DNA of 64,000 nt from Hyphomonadaceae bacterium (GCA_024742355.1 JANSYM010000010.1:1-64000), one strand, 5' to 3'; shown: positions 1 through 8,660, counted from the stretch's first letter. The notes: generated from the letters alone by a model not told the origin. Numbers and translations are program-made.

Positions 1-193
1 CTACTTCCGCACGACGGACGTGACCGGTGTTGTCACCCTGCCAGCGGACAAGGAAATGGTTCTGCCAGGCGACAATGTGAAGATGAGCGTTGAGCTGATC
101 CAGCCAATCGCCATGGACCAGGGCCTGCGCTTCGCGATCCGTGAAGGTGGCCGCACAGTCGGCGCCGGTGTTGTGGCTTCTGTCTCCAAGTAA
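1..193 (+). CDS. tuf: Elongation factor Tu, C-terminal end (partial)
   Basis: The window opens inside this gene; 63 codons in frame from base 2 remain, ending at TAA 191-193. The translation is the domain 3 C-terminus of EF-Tu: a beta-barrel strand with YFRTTDVTG, then LPGDNVKM and [12 protein letters not shown] just before the stop, which is close to invariant in bacterial EF-Tu. EF-Tu carries aminoacyl-tRNA to the ribosome as a GTP complex. A strong terminator follows at once, so transcription of this tuf is not expected to run into the genes downstream. Alphaproteobacteria often have two tuf copies, one before rpsJ and one before tRNA-Trp/secE/nusG. The window shows features of both settings, so the copy cannot be assigned. 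Confidence 0.95.
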   Translation, partial: YFRTTDVTGVVTLPADKEMVLPGDNVKMSVELIQPIAMDQGLRFAIREGGRTVGAGVVASVSK

Positions 194-218
194 GAGACAC
201 ACAAGCAACCAAATCAGA

Positions 219-250
219 AACCCCGCTGCACACGCAGCGGGGTTTTTCTT
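219..250 (+). terminator. Rho-independent terminator of tuf
   Basis: A perfect 9-bp stem (CCCCGCTGC at 221-229, GCAGCGGGG at 234-242) with a 4-base ACAC loop is followed directly by TTTTTCTTT. It lies 27 bases after the tuf stop codon and ends that transcription unit. Confidence 0.93.
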
Positions 251-282
251 TGTCTTCGGCGTCCGCCGCGATAAGACACGGC

Positions 283-1452
283 ATGAGTTTGACACCCCAG
301 GAATTGAACACGCTCGCCGGAGCCGCAATGGCCGCCTTGCAAGGCGGGCGCGCGGATGATGCGGCCAATGGCTTTCAGCAGATTATTTCGCGCGGCGGCG
401 GCAATCGCGATATCTGGCTCGGCCTCGCGCTGGCGCGGCAAGGCCAGGCCCAACCTGAGCAGATGATCGAAGCGTTGGACAATGTGCTTTTGGAGGACCC
501 GACCAATCTGCGTGCGCTCTTGATGAAAGGCGACGCGATCTGGGACAGCGGACGACACGCTGAAGCGGCTACGCTGTACAATTATATCCGCAAACTGGTG
601 CCGGATGTGAACATGGTCGAGGGCCCGGCCCGGCAAATGGTCGAGCGCGTGGTTGCGCGGCTGCAATCGCACAATACCGGCATCCGCGCCCACCTGGATA
701 ATTATTTCCGCGATCGCCAACCGGCCGAGGCAAGTGCCTATGAGCGGACACGGTTTGAGCGGGCCAAGGGCCTGCTGTTCGGTGAGCGTCAGCGCTACAG
801 CCAGGAACCGCGCAGCTTTTTCTATCCGGAATTGCCGGACCGGGAATTCTATGAGTCGCAGGATTATGCCTGGACGCAGAAACTGATCGCCGCGGAAGCT
901 CAGATTCGCAAGGAGTTCGAGGCGGTGAGCCAGCGGCCCGGAGCGTTCACGCCGTATATACATGCCTCTGGAAACGTCCCCATCGACCGCAACAATCCAT
1001 TGCTCGACAATGATGACTGGAGCGCCGTGCACCTTCAGAAGAATGGCGAGGTGAACGCGGAATTCGCGGCGCTGATGCCAAGTGTTCTCGAGGCACTGTC
1101 AGAGGCGCCGCTGGAGGAAATCGACCAGCGTGGCCCGACAGTGCTGGTCTCGCGTCTCGCTCCGGGGGCGCGCATTCCGCCGCATACGGGCTATCTGAAC
1201 ACCCGCCTGACCTGCCACTTGCCCATTGTCGTCCCCGATGGCTGCGGCCTGCGTTGCGGCAATGAAACCCGTCACTGGAAGTCCGGCGAGGTGATGATGT
1301 TCAATGACAGCATCGATCACGAAGCCTGGAACAACAGCGCCGAAGAACGCTTCGTCCTGATCTTCTTCGTCTGGCGGCCAGAGCTCAGCGCGGCCGATCG
1401 GGTGATGATCAGGTCTCTGCTCGAGGGCGTCGACTCCTATCAGCCTGCCTGA
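283..1452 (+). CDS. TPR-containing aspartyl/asparaginyl beta-hydroxylase family protein
   Basis: This 389-residue protein has an N-terminal half of TPR-like helical repeats (about residues 5-130, with alternating Ala/Leu and GLALARQGQ-type helices). The C-terminal cupin-like domain is typical of 2-oxoglutarate/Fe(II) Asp/Asn beta-hydroxylases. The two expected metal-binding histidines are visible: His301 in PPHTGYLN and His346 in SIDHEAWNNS. The intervening LTCHLPI and the VMMFNDS strand are also family hallmarks. The first ATG at 283 was preferred over an in-frame TTG at 250, which sits on the tuf terminator. The substrate is unknown; members act on protein side chains or on lipid and peptide substrates. 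Its 3' end overlaps the opposite-strand CMD gene by 13 bases. Confidence 0.82.
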   Translation: MSLTPQELNTLAGAAMAALQGGRADDAANGFQQIISRGGGNRDIWLGLALARQGQAQPEQMIEALDNVLLEDPTNLRALLMKGDAIWDSGRHAEAATLYNYIRKLVPDVNMVEGPARQMVERVVARLQSHNTGIRAHLDNYFRDRQPAEASAYERTRFERAKGLLFGERQRYSQEPRSFFYPELPDREFYESQDYAWTQKLIAAEAQIRKEFEAVSQRPGAFTPYIHASGNVPIDRNNPLLDNDDWSAVHLQKNGEVNAEFAALMPSVLEALSEAPLEEIDQRGPTVLVSRLAPGARIPPHTGYLNTRLTCHLPIVVPDGCGLRCGNETRHWKSGEVMMFNDSIDHEAWNNSAEERFVLIFFVWRPELSAADRVMIRSLLEGVDSYQPA

Positions 1453-2006
1453 TCCGAGAGCGCGTCTGCATTGGCGAGATTCAGTCCGCCAGCACCGCCA
1501 TCTTCGATGTCGACATCGAAGGTCTCGAGGAAGCGACAGACCATCATGTAATAGCCGGTGACCAGGGTGAGTTCCTGGGTCTTTTCCGGGCCGAAATGGG
1601 CGAGCACCGGCTGGAACGTCTCATCGCCAGCCCGGACATTTGCGACCAGGTCGTCAACGAAGGCGAGGGTCAGTCTCTGTTCTTCACTGAGAGACGTGTC
1701 CGCCGGCCCGACTTTCACCGCTTCGATCAGCGCGTCGCTCATTCCCAGGTCACGTCCGATCTTCTCATGTTGCGCCGTCTCATAACCGGCATTGGACAGA
1801 TAGCCGACGCGCAGGATGGCACACTCCCGGGTAACAGGGGCGAGCTTGCCATCGAACAGGAAGGCACCGCCAAGATCGACAAAGGGCCGGACCAGGCCCG
1901 GCGCATTGGCCATCATCTTGAAAATGTTGAGCGGTGCGAGCCGCTCCATCAACCGGCTTGTCGTCTCGTCCATCGCGGCGGGGTCGGCATAGGGAATACG
2001 CGCCAT
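1440..2006 (-). CDS. Carboxymuconolactone decarboxylase (CMD) family protein
   Basis: This 188-residue all-helical protein has the AhpD/CMD core. The helix TRECAILRVGYLSNAGYETAQH matches the family pattern E-x2-ILRV-x8-YE-x2-QH, with a downstream helix pair (LTLAFVDDLVANV). It lacks the CxxC redox pair of AhpD proper, so it belongs to the CMD-like carboxylase/isomerase side, often annotated as gamma-carboxymuconolactone decarboxylase without a proven substrate. It stands alone on its strand and converges on the hydroxylase gene. The start is ATG at 2006 behind AAGGAGAT on the minus strand. The specific reaction cannot be told from the sequence. Confidence 0.75.
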   Translation of the reverse strand: MARIPYADPAAMDETTSRLMERLAPLNIFKMMANAPGLVRPFVDLGGAFLFDGKLAPVTRECAILRVGYLSNAGYETAQHEKIGRDLGMSDALIEAVKVGPADTSLSEEQRLTLAFVDDLVANVRAGDETFQPVLAHFGPEKTQELTLVTGYYMMVCRFLETFDVDIEDGGAGGLNLANADALSDQAG

Positions 2007-2101
2007 GAGATCTCCTTGTTCAGCAGCACTGACTAAATCACGCCTTTGAATGGTCTCAAAGCAGTTTAAGACTGATCATCAGAATGAGAGGAGAGCGGGT
2101 G

Positions 2102-2536
2102 ATGATCAGAAAAATACTGGCCGGACTGGCCGTCAGCGGCGCCACGATGGGCGGATACGCGTTTGCCGACGAGGTGTGGAGCACTGAGATTGGCGATGTG
2201 GTTTATGAGATCGATCTCGAGAATGGCATGGCGGTGCTGTCTTATCCAACCGATGGTGAGGATCGCGGCCGGGCCTATCTGTCAGGACTGGCCGGCGTCT
2301 ATACCGACCGCACCGGCTATGAAGGCATCTGGATCGAAGCGCCCTCGGAAGAAGACCTGTGCGACGTCGCCATGGTGGCCCCGGATTCCGGCGAGACGTC
2401 CAGCAATTGGGGCCGCGTGCGGGTGGTCTTTGTCGACCCGGATTTCCCATCTACATTCGTCGCCATGCGCGGCGACTGTTTTGACGAGCCGACCGAAATG
2501 CTGGTCGCGCGTCCGGTGACCGCGTTCAACCAATAG
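2102..2536 (+). CDS. Small exported protein of unknown function
   Basis: This predicts 144 residues from ATG 2102, which has the purine-rich GAGAGGAGAG just upstream; an ATG at 2084 in the same frame is less likely. The N-terminus is a Sec signal peptide (MIRK, a hydrophobic stretch, then YAFA before DEVW), so the mature part of about 120 residues is probably periplasmic. The mature part is acidic with two cysteines (in EEDLCDVAM and RGDCFDEP) that could form one disulfide. No family was recognised. It lies alone between the CMD gene and tRNA-Trp. Confidence 0.6.
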   Translation: MIRKILAGLAVSGATMGGYAFADEVWSTEIGDVVYEIDLENGMAVLSYPTDGEDRGRAYLSGLAGVYTDRTGYEGIWIEAPSEEDLCDVAMVAPDSGETSSNWGRVRVVFVDPDFPSTFVAMRGDCFDEPTEMLVARPVTAFNQ

Positions 2537-2603
2537 GGTCGGATTTCCTGTTTCCACCCCATTGCATCTGGGGCGCGCTTGAGGCACATAGGCGCCTCAC
2601 TGG

Positions 2604-2679
2604 ACGGGTGTAGCTCAGTTGGTAGAGCATCGGTCTCCAAAACCGAGGGTCCCGGGTTCGAGTCCTGGCGCCCGTGCCA
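2604..2679 (+). tRNA. tRNA-Trp (anticodon CCA)
   Basis: A complete cloverleaf can be drawn: acceptor ACGGGTG pairs with CGCCCGT, the D arm is GCTC/GAGC, and the anticodon stem TCGGT/ACCGA encloses loop CTCCAAA with anticodon CCA. The T arm is CCGGG/CCTGG with TTCGAGT, discriminator G, and an encoded CCA at 2677-2679. In many alphaproteobacteria tRNA-Trp sits just before secE-nusG; neither gene is here. Confidence 0.96.
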
Positions 2680-2707
2680 TGTGAAACAAACTTCCTGAGA
2701 AATTCGA

Positions 2708-3013
2708 TTAGGCTGGCGCGACGGTTTCGTCGCCGACCTGGTGATAGGCGCGAACCGAGGTTTGCGCGCCGATCTCGTGGAGTCCTTTCATGCTGCCAGT
2801 TTTGGCCGTCTCAATGAAGCTGCGCCAATTCGTTTCGGTATCCCATAGCGCGATGGTCAGGATCTGGTCAGGGGCATCGATGGACCGCAGGCAGAAACTG
2901 CCGCGTGCGCCTTGTGTTGCATCATGGATCGCGCGCGTTGTGCGGCGCCAGACCTGTTCGAACTCGTCCATGCGGTCTGGGGTTACGGTCCAGGTGTAAA
3001 TGACACGGATCAA
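2708..3013 (-). CDS. Antibiotic biosynthesis monooxygenase (ABM) domain protein
   Basis: This 101-residue single-domain protein has a ferredoxin-like alpha/beta layout: strand IRVIYTWTV, helix DEFEQVWRRTTRAI, strand SFCLRSIDAPDQILTIALW, then WRSFIETAK. The pattern, with the characteristic W-x-D-T-E segment, fits the dimeric ABM/EthD superfamily of small cofactor-less monooxygenases and heme-degrading or quinone-handling proteins. The exact reaction is unknown. It is read divergently from the ECF41 operon, 152 bases from that operon's first start codon, so the intergenic region may serve both. Confidence 0.65.
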   Translation of the reverse strand: MIRVIYTWTVTPDRMDEFEQVWRRTTRAIHDATQGARGSFCLRSIDAPDQILTIALWDTETNWRSFIETAKTGSMKGLHEIGAQTSVRAYHQVGDETVAPA

Positions 3014-3113
3014 GGGCGGGCTCCTTCACGGCTGACAGGTTCTAATTGATCTTAGAATCCAGATTGCTGCAATTTCGATTTTCGGCGTCTGCAACGAAAA
3101 AAGTGGACAAGCC

Positions 3114-3140
3114 TGTCACAAACTCCATCCCTGTCTCGTC
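3114..3140 (+). promoter_or_regulatory. Candidate ECF41-type promoter
   Basis: TGTCACA (3114-3120) and CGTC (3137-3140) are separated by 16 bases and lie 26 bases before the first start codon of the operon that encodes an ECF41-type sigma factor. These are the -35 and -10 elements I recall being described for ECF41 targets, so the operon is probably autoregulated. The same pair with a 15-base gap also occurs by chance inside rplD, which shows that the motif alone is not decisive; its position is. Confidence 0.65.
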
Positions 3141-3165
3141 ATCTCAGGAGCAAATGGAGAAAACC

Positions 3166-3546
3166 ATGCTGAAACTCGCACTCTATGTGGTCGCCGGACT
3201 GTATCTGAGCACCGGCATCTACATGTTCGTCGCCCCGCAAGCCTTCTATGACGGCACGCCGGGCGTGGCGATGATGGGGCCGTTCAACACCCATTTCATT
3301 CGCGATGCCGGTCTGGCCTTCCTGGTCAGCGGCGGCGGCCTGCTCTGGGGCGGGCTCAACCGCAATCATGCGGTCGCGGTGTTTGGCGCAATATGGCCGT
3401 GTCTGCATGCGCTGTTCCATGTCTGGATCTGGGTCGCGCGCGGCGTGCCTTTCGATCTGGTTGCTTTGGTCAATTGGGGCGGCATCCAGCTTCCAGCATG
3501 GCTGGCGCTTGTGGCTGCCTGGAAACTGAAAGGACAAGATGGATGA
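3166..3546 (+). CDS. Small four-helix membrane protein, first gene of the ECF41 operon
   Basis: The predicted protein has 126 residues with about four hydrophobic helices: LALYVVAGLYLSTGIYMF, AGLAFLVSGGGLLWGG, HAVAVFGAIWPCLHALFHVW and a C-terminal LPAWLALVAAW. The layout resembles DUF4345/DoxX-like inner-membrane proteins. ATG 3166 was chosen because GGAG lies 6 bases upstream; ATG 3154 in frame has its purine block too close. Its stop overlaps the next start (ATGA at 3543), so the two are translationally coupled. Its place behind the candidate ECF41 promoter suggests it is a target of the downstream sigma factor. No biochemical role can be assigned. Confidence 0.65.
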   Translation: MLKLALYVVAGLYLSTGIYMFVAPQAFYDGTPGVAMMGPFNTHFIRDAGLAFLVSGGGLLWGGLNRNHAVAVFGAIWPCLHALFHVWIWVARGVPFDLVALVNWGGIQLPAWLALVAAWKLKGQDG

Positions 3547-4082
3547 TAAAATGGTTGCTGCGACGCGGCGCGCGGGCCTTTGGCCGATCGTATGATTATG
3601 ATGTCAGTTACATGCTGGATGTCATCGACACCTCGGCCGGGGCTGGCGTGCGGCTGTCGGCGTTCCCGCTGATCAGCCAGTATCGCGGCCCGAAAGCGGC
3701 GCAGCAGATCTGGGTCGGCGCGATTTTCGCCTCGACCATTGAAGGCGATTGCGGACCGTGTGCGCAGCTGGTTGTCGACATGGCGGTTGAGGCGGGCGCA
3801 GATTCGGCAGTCTTGAAACAGTGTTTCGACGGCGATCCGCATCAGGCCGGCGATGTCGGCCTCGGGTTTCGGTTTGCCCTGGCCGCCATTCGCGGCGACC
3901 TGGAGGTTGATGATCTGCAGTCCCAGATAGAAGAGAAATATGGGCGGCGCGCGGTGGTCGCGGCGGCATTTGCGGCTGGTTCCGGACGGTTTTATCCTGT
4001 GTTCAAACGTGGGCTCGGCTATGGCCATGCCTGCCGCCAATTGGAGTTTCACGGACCGGCAGAGCCGGCCGTAGCCGCCTGA
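3543..4082 (+). CDS. AhpD/CMD-like protein with a CGPC motif, ECF41 operon
   Basis: This is a 179-residue, mostly helical protein. Its central segment TIEGDCGPCAQLVVDMAVEAG places a CxxC pair (Cys70, Cys73) inside a helix, as in the AhpD branch of the carboxymuconolactone decarboxylase superfamily. CMD-like proteins are a recurrent neighbour of ECF41 sigma factors, which supports the assignment. Translation starts at ATG 3543, overlapping the previous stop by 4 bases, and ends 2 bases before the sigma factor start. A thiol-based redox role is an inference from the CGPC pair; overall similarity to AhpD is weak. Confidence 0.6.
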   Translation: MIKWLLRRGARAFGRSYDYDVSYMLDVIDTSAGAGVRLSAFPLISQYRGPKAAQQIWVGAIFASTIEGDCGPCAQLVVDMAVEAGADSAVLKQCFDGDPHQAGDVGLGFRFALAAIRGDLEVDDLQSQIEEKYGRRAVVAAAFAAGSGRFYPVFKRGLGYGHACRQLEFHGPAEPAVAA

Positions 4083-4084
4083 TC

Positions 4085-4984
4085 ATGGACCTCGCCGCGA
4101 CCTTCGAAGCGCAGCGCCCGCAGCTGACCTCCCTTTGCTACCGCATGCTCGGCGATCGCGCCGGCGCGGAAGATGCAGTGCAGGAGACCTGGCTGCGATG
4201 GATGGACGCCGATCATGCCCGCGTCGAGAATGCGTCGGCCTGGCTGCGCCGCGTCGCGACCAATATTGCCATCGATGCCTTGAGGTCCGCGCGTCAACGC
4301 CGCGAGACCTATGTCGGCCCGTGGTTGCCCGAGCCTTTGGTGCGCAGCGAGCAGGGGCCGGAAGATGCTTTTGAGCTGGCGCAGGAATGCGAATTGGCGC
4401 TGGTTTGGGCGATGGAGCGGCTCGGCGAGGAAGAGCGCGCCGCCTTCATTCTGCGCGAGGCGTTCGATGCCGGTTATGACGAGGTTGCAGCCGCGCTCGG
4501 CAAGTCTGAAGCGGCCTGTCGCCAGATGGTCAGCCGGGCGCACAAACGGTTGCAGGAAAGTGGTCCCAAATTTGATGCCCCGGAGGCCGAGGTGCAGGAC
4601 CTGATTGCCCGCTTCTTCGCAGCGGCGACGGCAGAAGATGGCGCGGCGGCGATCAAACTGTTCGCGCCGCAAGCCGTGGCCATATCCGATGGCGGCCGAA
4701 AGGCACGGGCGGCGCGGCGCGTCCTGACCGGGCCGGAGGAAATCGTGCATGTGATGATGGCCGTGTGGCGCAAGTCGGCAGGAGACGGGGACTTGAGCAT
4801 AGAGCCGTGCGTCGCCAATGGCGCGCCTGGTGTGATCCGCCGCGTGAACGGCGAGGTCGACTTCGTCCTGACCCTGGCACCTGACACCGAGAATCGCATT
4901 GCCTGGCTGTACGTGATGCGAAATCCGGACAAGCTTTCGTCGGTTGCAGAGCGGGCGCTTTTCGGGCCTGAAAGCGTGCGGTAG
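4085..4984 (+). CDS. ECF41-type RNA polymerase sigma factor with SnoaL-like C-terminal domain
   Basis: The 299-residue protein has sigma-2 (about 8-75, with AEDAVQETWLRW), sigma-4 (about 100-158, with EEERAAFILREAF and a helix-turn-helix) and a fused C-terminal SnoaL/NTF2-like domain (about 165-299). Three ECF41 hallmarks are visible: the linker YVGPWLPEPL (76-85), DGGRK (202-206, usually DGGGK) and NPDKL (280-284). In this group the C-terminal domain replaces an anti-sigma factor and tunes activity. It is the last gene of a three-gene operon. The Gly-to-Arg change in DGGGK lies in a segment thought to matter for regulation. The inducing signal is unknown. Confidence 0.9.
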   Translation: MDLAATFEAQRPQLTSLCYRMLGDRAGAEDAVQETWLRWMDADHARVENASAWLRRVATNIAIDALRSARQRRETYVGPWLPEPLVRSEQGPEDAFELAQECELALVWAMERLGEEERAAFILREAFDAGYDEVAAALGKSEAACRQMVSRAHKRLQESGPKFDAPEAEVQDLIARFFAAATAEDGAAAIKLFAPQAVAISDGGRKARAARRVLTGPEEIVHVMMAVWRKSAGDGDLSIEPCVANGAPGVIRRVNGEVDFVLTLAPDTENRIAWLYVMRNPDKLSSVAERALFGPESVR

Positions 4985-5051
4985 AACAATGCTTGATCCT
5001 GGGGGCTGACGAGAGCGCAATTGTCGGTCACAGAATCTGCACACGCGGCTG

Positions 5052-5080
5052 TTGACGCGGCGCTCTGATTCCCGTACAGG
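5052..5080 (+). promoter_or_regulatory. Candidate housekeeping promoter of the S10 operon
   Basis: TTGACG (5052-5057) and TACAGG (5075-5080) are 17 bases apart, in the only sizeable gap (4985-5218) before rpsJ. Transcription would start near 5087 and leave a leader of about 130 bases. No classical L4-binding leader structure was recognised. Confidence 0.45.
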
Positions 5081-5218
5081 CCACCCTTCGCAAGCTAGGC
5101 CGTGCCGTGAAGGCAAACGCTGGCAACCGAAACGAACAACTGGATTTTCCTCGTGTCTGGGCGCTCAGAGAGCTGTGCGGCCTGGATATGTGGTTTTATC
5201 GTGAATGGACATCGCAGG

Positions 5219-5539
5219 ATGGAAAAACAGAATATCAGGATCCGGCTTAAAGCCTTCGATCACCGCGCGCTCGATTTGTCAGCGCGTGAAATCGTTTCGA
5301 CTGCCAAGCGCACCGGCGCGGAAGTGCGTGGGCCAATCCCGCTTCCAACCCGTAAAGAGCGCTTCACAGTCAACCGTTCTCCACACGTGAACAAGAAGTC
5401 TCGTGAGCAATTCGAGATCCGTACGCACAAGCGTATCCTCGACATTGTTGACCCGACCCCACAAACCGTCGACGCGCTGATGAAGCTCGATCTGTCGGCT
5501 GGTGTTGGCATCGAGATCAAGCTCGAGGGAGCACGCTAA
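5219..5539 (+). CDS. rpsJ: 30S ribosomal protein S10
   Basis: This is the first gene of the ribosomal superoperon, 106 residues from ATG 5219 ([16 protein letters not shown]). The [12 protein letters not shown] start, the loop [14 protein letters not shown] and the C-terminal [17 protein letters not shown] are standard for S10. The protein binds 16S rRNA in the 30S head and also acts with NusB in antitermination. Upstream in-frame starts would add a tail absent from other S10 proteins. The stop overlaps the rplC start by one base (TAATG). Confidence 0.96.
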   Translation: MEKQNIRIRLKAFDHRALDLSAREIVSTAKRTGAEVRGPIPLPTRKERFTVNRSPHVNKKSREQFEIRTHKRILDIVDPTPQTVDALMKLDLSAGVGIEIKLEGAR

Positions 5540-6582
5540 TGGCGCTTCCAGCTCAACGTTCTGGCGTGCTCGCCCGTAAACTGGGCATGACACGCGTATT
5601 CAGTGACGAGGGCCGCCACGTGCCTGTCACTGTTCTGGCGCTTGACGGCTGTCAGGTCGTCGGCCTGCGCACCGAAGAAGAGCGCGACGTGACCACCAAA
5701 AAGGGTGGACAGGTCAAGCGCACCGACGGCTACACCGCTGTCGTCATGGGTGCCGGCGAGAAGAAAGCCAAGCGCACCGCGAAAGCCCAGCGCGAGCAAT
5801 TCGCCAAGGCCGGTGTCGCGCCAAAAGCAAAAGTTACAGAGTTCCGTGTCAAATCTGACATCGCTCTGCCGGAGGTCGGCGCTGAAGTTCAGGCCGACCA
5901 TTTTGTTCCGGGTCAGAAAGTCGACGTCGCTGGCGTTTCCATCGGTAAGGGTTTTGCCGGTGCGATGAAGCGCTGGAACTTCGGCGGTCTGCGTGCCTCG
6001 CACGGTGTGTCTATCTCTCACCGTTCGCACGGTTCGACGGGTCAGTGCCAGGACCCGGGCCGCGTCTTCAAAGGTAAGAAGATGGCTGGTCACTATGGTG
6101 TCGACCGCAAGACAGTTCAAAATCTCGAAATCGTCCGTACGGATGTTGAGCGCGGTCTGCTCCTCGTCAAAGGCGCCATCCCAGGCGCTGATGGGTCTTA
6201 TGTTGAAGTTCGCGACGCGGTGAAGAAAGCCATTCACGCTGACGCACCAGCGGACGGTTCATTCAAGGCGCCAGCTAAGGGTGACGCACCTGCCGCTGAC
6301 GTGAAGATCGAGGGCACGGCTGCTGACAATATCGTCCTCGTTGATGGCATCGGTCCAAAGACCGAAGAAAACCTGAAAGAGAAGGGCCTCGGCACGCTTT
6401 CAGCTTTTGTCGCCATGGCCGACGATGAGCGCACAGCGCTGCTCGAAGAGCTGGGTGTTGCTGAAGATGCGGCATCCGAAGACTGGGTTGGGCAGGCCAA
6501 AGACATTCTCGCTGGCGGTCAGCCGCGCGCGAAAGTCGACCAGGACCTCCTGAAGAAACTTCTGAAAGAGGGTGCTGAATAA
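5539..6582 (+). CDS. rplC: 50S ribosomal protein L3 with C-terminal HhH-like extension
   Basis: Residues 1 to about 230 are a normal L3: [10 protein letters not shown], the long loop [27 protein letters not shown] that reaches the peptidyl transferase centre, and [15 protein letters not shown]. The gene then continues for roughly 115 codons, giving 347 residues against about 210-250 in most relatives. The addition is an Ala/Pro/Asp linker (about 233-262) and a compact domain beginning [17 protein letters not shown] (267-283), which resembles helix-hairpin-helix units appended to other alphaproteobacterial ribosomal proteins such as L21. Codon use does not obviously change. It is coupled to rpsJ and rplD by one-base overlaps. 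Confidence 0.95.
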   Translation: MALPAQRSGVLARKLGMTRVFSDEGRHVPVTVLALDGCQVVGLRTEEERDVTTKKGGQVKRTDGYTAVVMGAGEKKAKRTAKAQREQFAKAGVAPKAKVTEFRVKSDIALPEVGAEVQADHFVPGQKVDVAGVSIGKGFAGAMKRWNFGGLRASHGVSISHRSHGSTGQCQDPGRVFKGKKMAGHYGVDRKTVQNLEIVRTDVERGLLLVKGAIPGADGSYVEVRDAVKKAIHADAPADGSFKAPAKGDAPAADVKIEGTAADNIVLVDGIGPKTEENLKEKGLGTLSAFVAMADDERTALLEELGVAEDAASEDWVGQAKDILAGGQPRAKVDQDLLKKLLKEGAE

Positions 6583-7223
6583 TGGAACTCTCCGTCAAAA
6601 CTCTTGAAGGCAAGGCCGCTGGCAAAGCCACTGTTGATGATGCTGTGTTCGGGATCGAAGAGATCCGCGGCGACGTCATTCAGCGCATGGTTCGCTACCA
6701 GCTCGCCAAACGCCAGGCTGGCACGCACAAAACGCAAGAGCGTGGCGACGTGTCTGTCACAACCAAGAAGTATATTCGTCAAAAAGGATCTGGCGGTGCC
6801 CGTCACGGTTCCAAGAACGCGAACATCTTCGTTGGTGGTGCTGTCGCTCACGGACCACGCGTCCGCAGCCACGCGCACGCACTGCCGAAGAAGGTCCGCA
6901 AAATGGCGCTCGCACACGCGCTGTCTTCGAAGGTCAAGGATGATGCCATCCTGGTCATCGACAAGGCAGAGCTGAAAGATGCCAAAACCAAGGATCTGTC
7001 TGCAAAGCTGACCAAGCTTGGTCTGTCCAATGCGCTGATCATTGGTGGTGCTGAGCTTGACGCCAACTTCGCCAAGGCCGCTCAGAACATTCCAAACGTG
7101 GATGTCCTGCCAGCTGCTGGTCTCAATGTTTATGATGTGCTTCGCCGCAAGACCCTGGTTCTGACCAAGGATGCGCTGGAAAGCATCGATGCGCGCTTCA
7201 ATGGCGCCAAAGCGGAGGCTTAA
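6582..7223 (+). CDS. rplD: 50S ribosomal protein L4
   Basis: This 213-residue L4 has the exit-tunnel loop clearly visible (RQKGSGGARHGS, about 66-77, then GPRVRSHAHALPKKVRKMA). The C-terminal globular part carries LSNALIIGG and the NVYDVLRRKTLVLTKDAL signature. L4 lines the constriction of the nascent-chain tunnel and in some bacteria represses its own operon; no such leader target was recognised here. The start overlaps the rplC stop (TAATG) and rplW follows after 3 bases. Confidence 0.97.
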   Translation: MELSVKTLEGKAAGKATVDDAVFGIEEIRGDVIQRMVRYQLAKRQAGTHKTQERGDVSVTTKKYIRQKGSGGARHGSKNANIFVGGAVAHGPRVRSHAHALPKKVRKMALAHALSSKVKDDAILVIDKAELKDAKTKDLSAKLTKLGLSNALIIGGAELDANFAKAAQNIPNVDVLPAAGLNVYDVLRRKTLVLTKDALESIDARFNGAKAEA

Positions 7224-7226
7224 TCC

Positions 7227-7526
7227 ATGGCTGATATCAAGCCTCACAATTATGACATGCTTCTGTCTCCGATCATTACGGAGAAGTCGACGCTGGTCGC
7301 TGAAGAGAACAAGATCATCTTTCGTGTTCCTCTGACCGCCACCAAGCCTGACATCAAGCAAGCTGTTGAGAACCTGTTCAAAGTCGATGTCACCAAGGTC
7401 AACACGATCCTGGTGAAAGGTAAGACCAAGCGTTTCCGCGGAAAGCCTGGCCGTCGCTCTGACTTCAAAAAGGCGATCGTGACCCTGGCAGACGGACAGT
7501 CTGTCGACATCACGACGGGCCTGTAG
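7227..7526 (+). CDS. rplW: 50S ribosomal protein L23
   Basis: This 99-residue L23 starts with an N-terminal extension ([22 protein letters not shown]), followed by [24 protein letters not shown] and the [22 protein letters not shown] loop. It binds domain III of 23S rRNA at the tunnel exit and is the docking site for SRP and trigger factor. It lies between rplD and rplB as in all S10 operons, with 9 bases before rplB. Confidence 0.97.
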   Translation: MADIKPHNYDMLLSPIITEKSTLVAEENKIIFRVPLTATKPDIKQAVENLFKVDVTKVNTILVKGKTKRFRGKPGRRSDFKKAIVTLADGQSVDITTGL

Positions 7527-7535
7527 GAGATTTAG

Positions 7536-8366
<831 letters not shown>

Positions 8367-8379
8367 GGAGACGTAGAGA

Positions 8380-8658
8380 ATGTCACGTTCCGTCTGGAAA
8401 GGCCCGTTTGTCGACGGCTACCTCCTGAAGAAGGCTGAGAAGGCGCATGCGTCTGAGCGTCGTGAGGTCATCAAGACCTGGTCACGTCGGTCGACCATCC
8501 TGCCACAATTCGTCGGCCTGAACTTTCAGGTCCACAATGGCAACAAGTTCGTCCCCGTCCTCATCAGTGAGGAAATGGTGGGTCACAAGCTTGGTGAGTT
8601 CGCACCGACCCGTACTTATTACGGTCACGGTGCCGACAAGAAAGCGAAGCGGAGATAG
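8380..8658 (+). CDS. rpsS: 30S ribosomal protein S19
   Basis: This 92-residue S19 begins [16 protein letters not shown] and has the conserved [17 protein letters not shown] and [24 protein letters not shown] segments. It sits in the 30S head next to S13 and contacts the A-site region and bridge B1a. A GGGAGA block precedes the start, and rplV begins 2 bases after the stop. Confidence 0.98.
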   Translation: MSRSVWKGPFVDGYLLKKAEKAHASERREVIKTWSRRSTILPQFVGLNFQVHNGNKFVPVLISEEMVGHKLGEFAPTRTYYGHGADKKAKRR

Positions 8659-8660
8659 TC

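Noticed and set aside
214-1032. A 272-codon reading frame on the minus strand
   Set aside because: It is the antisense of the Asp/Asn hydroxylase gene, has no protein-like motif, and runs through the tuf terminator.
4049-5116. A 355-codon minus-strand frame opposite the ECF41 gene
   Set aside because: It has no recognisable domain and spans the S10 promoter region; the ECF41 sigma factor is strongly supported on the plus strand.
6755-6780. TGTCACA-N15-CGTC resembling an ECF41 promoter
   Set aside because: It lies inside the rplD coding sequence on the same strand, and the spacer is one base short; it is codons, not a promoter.
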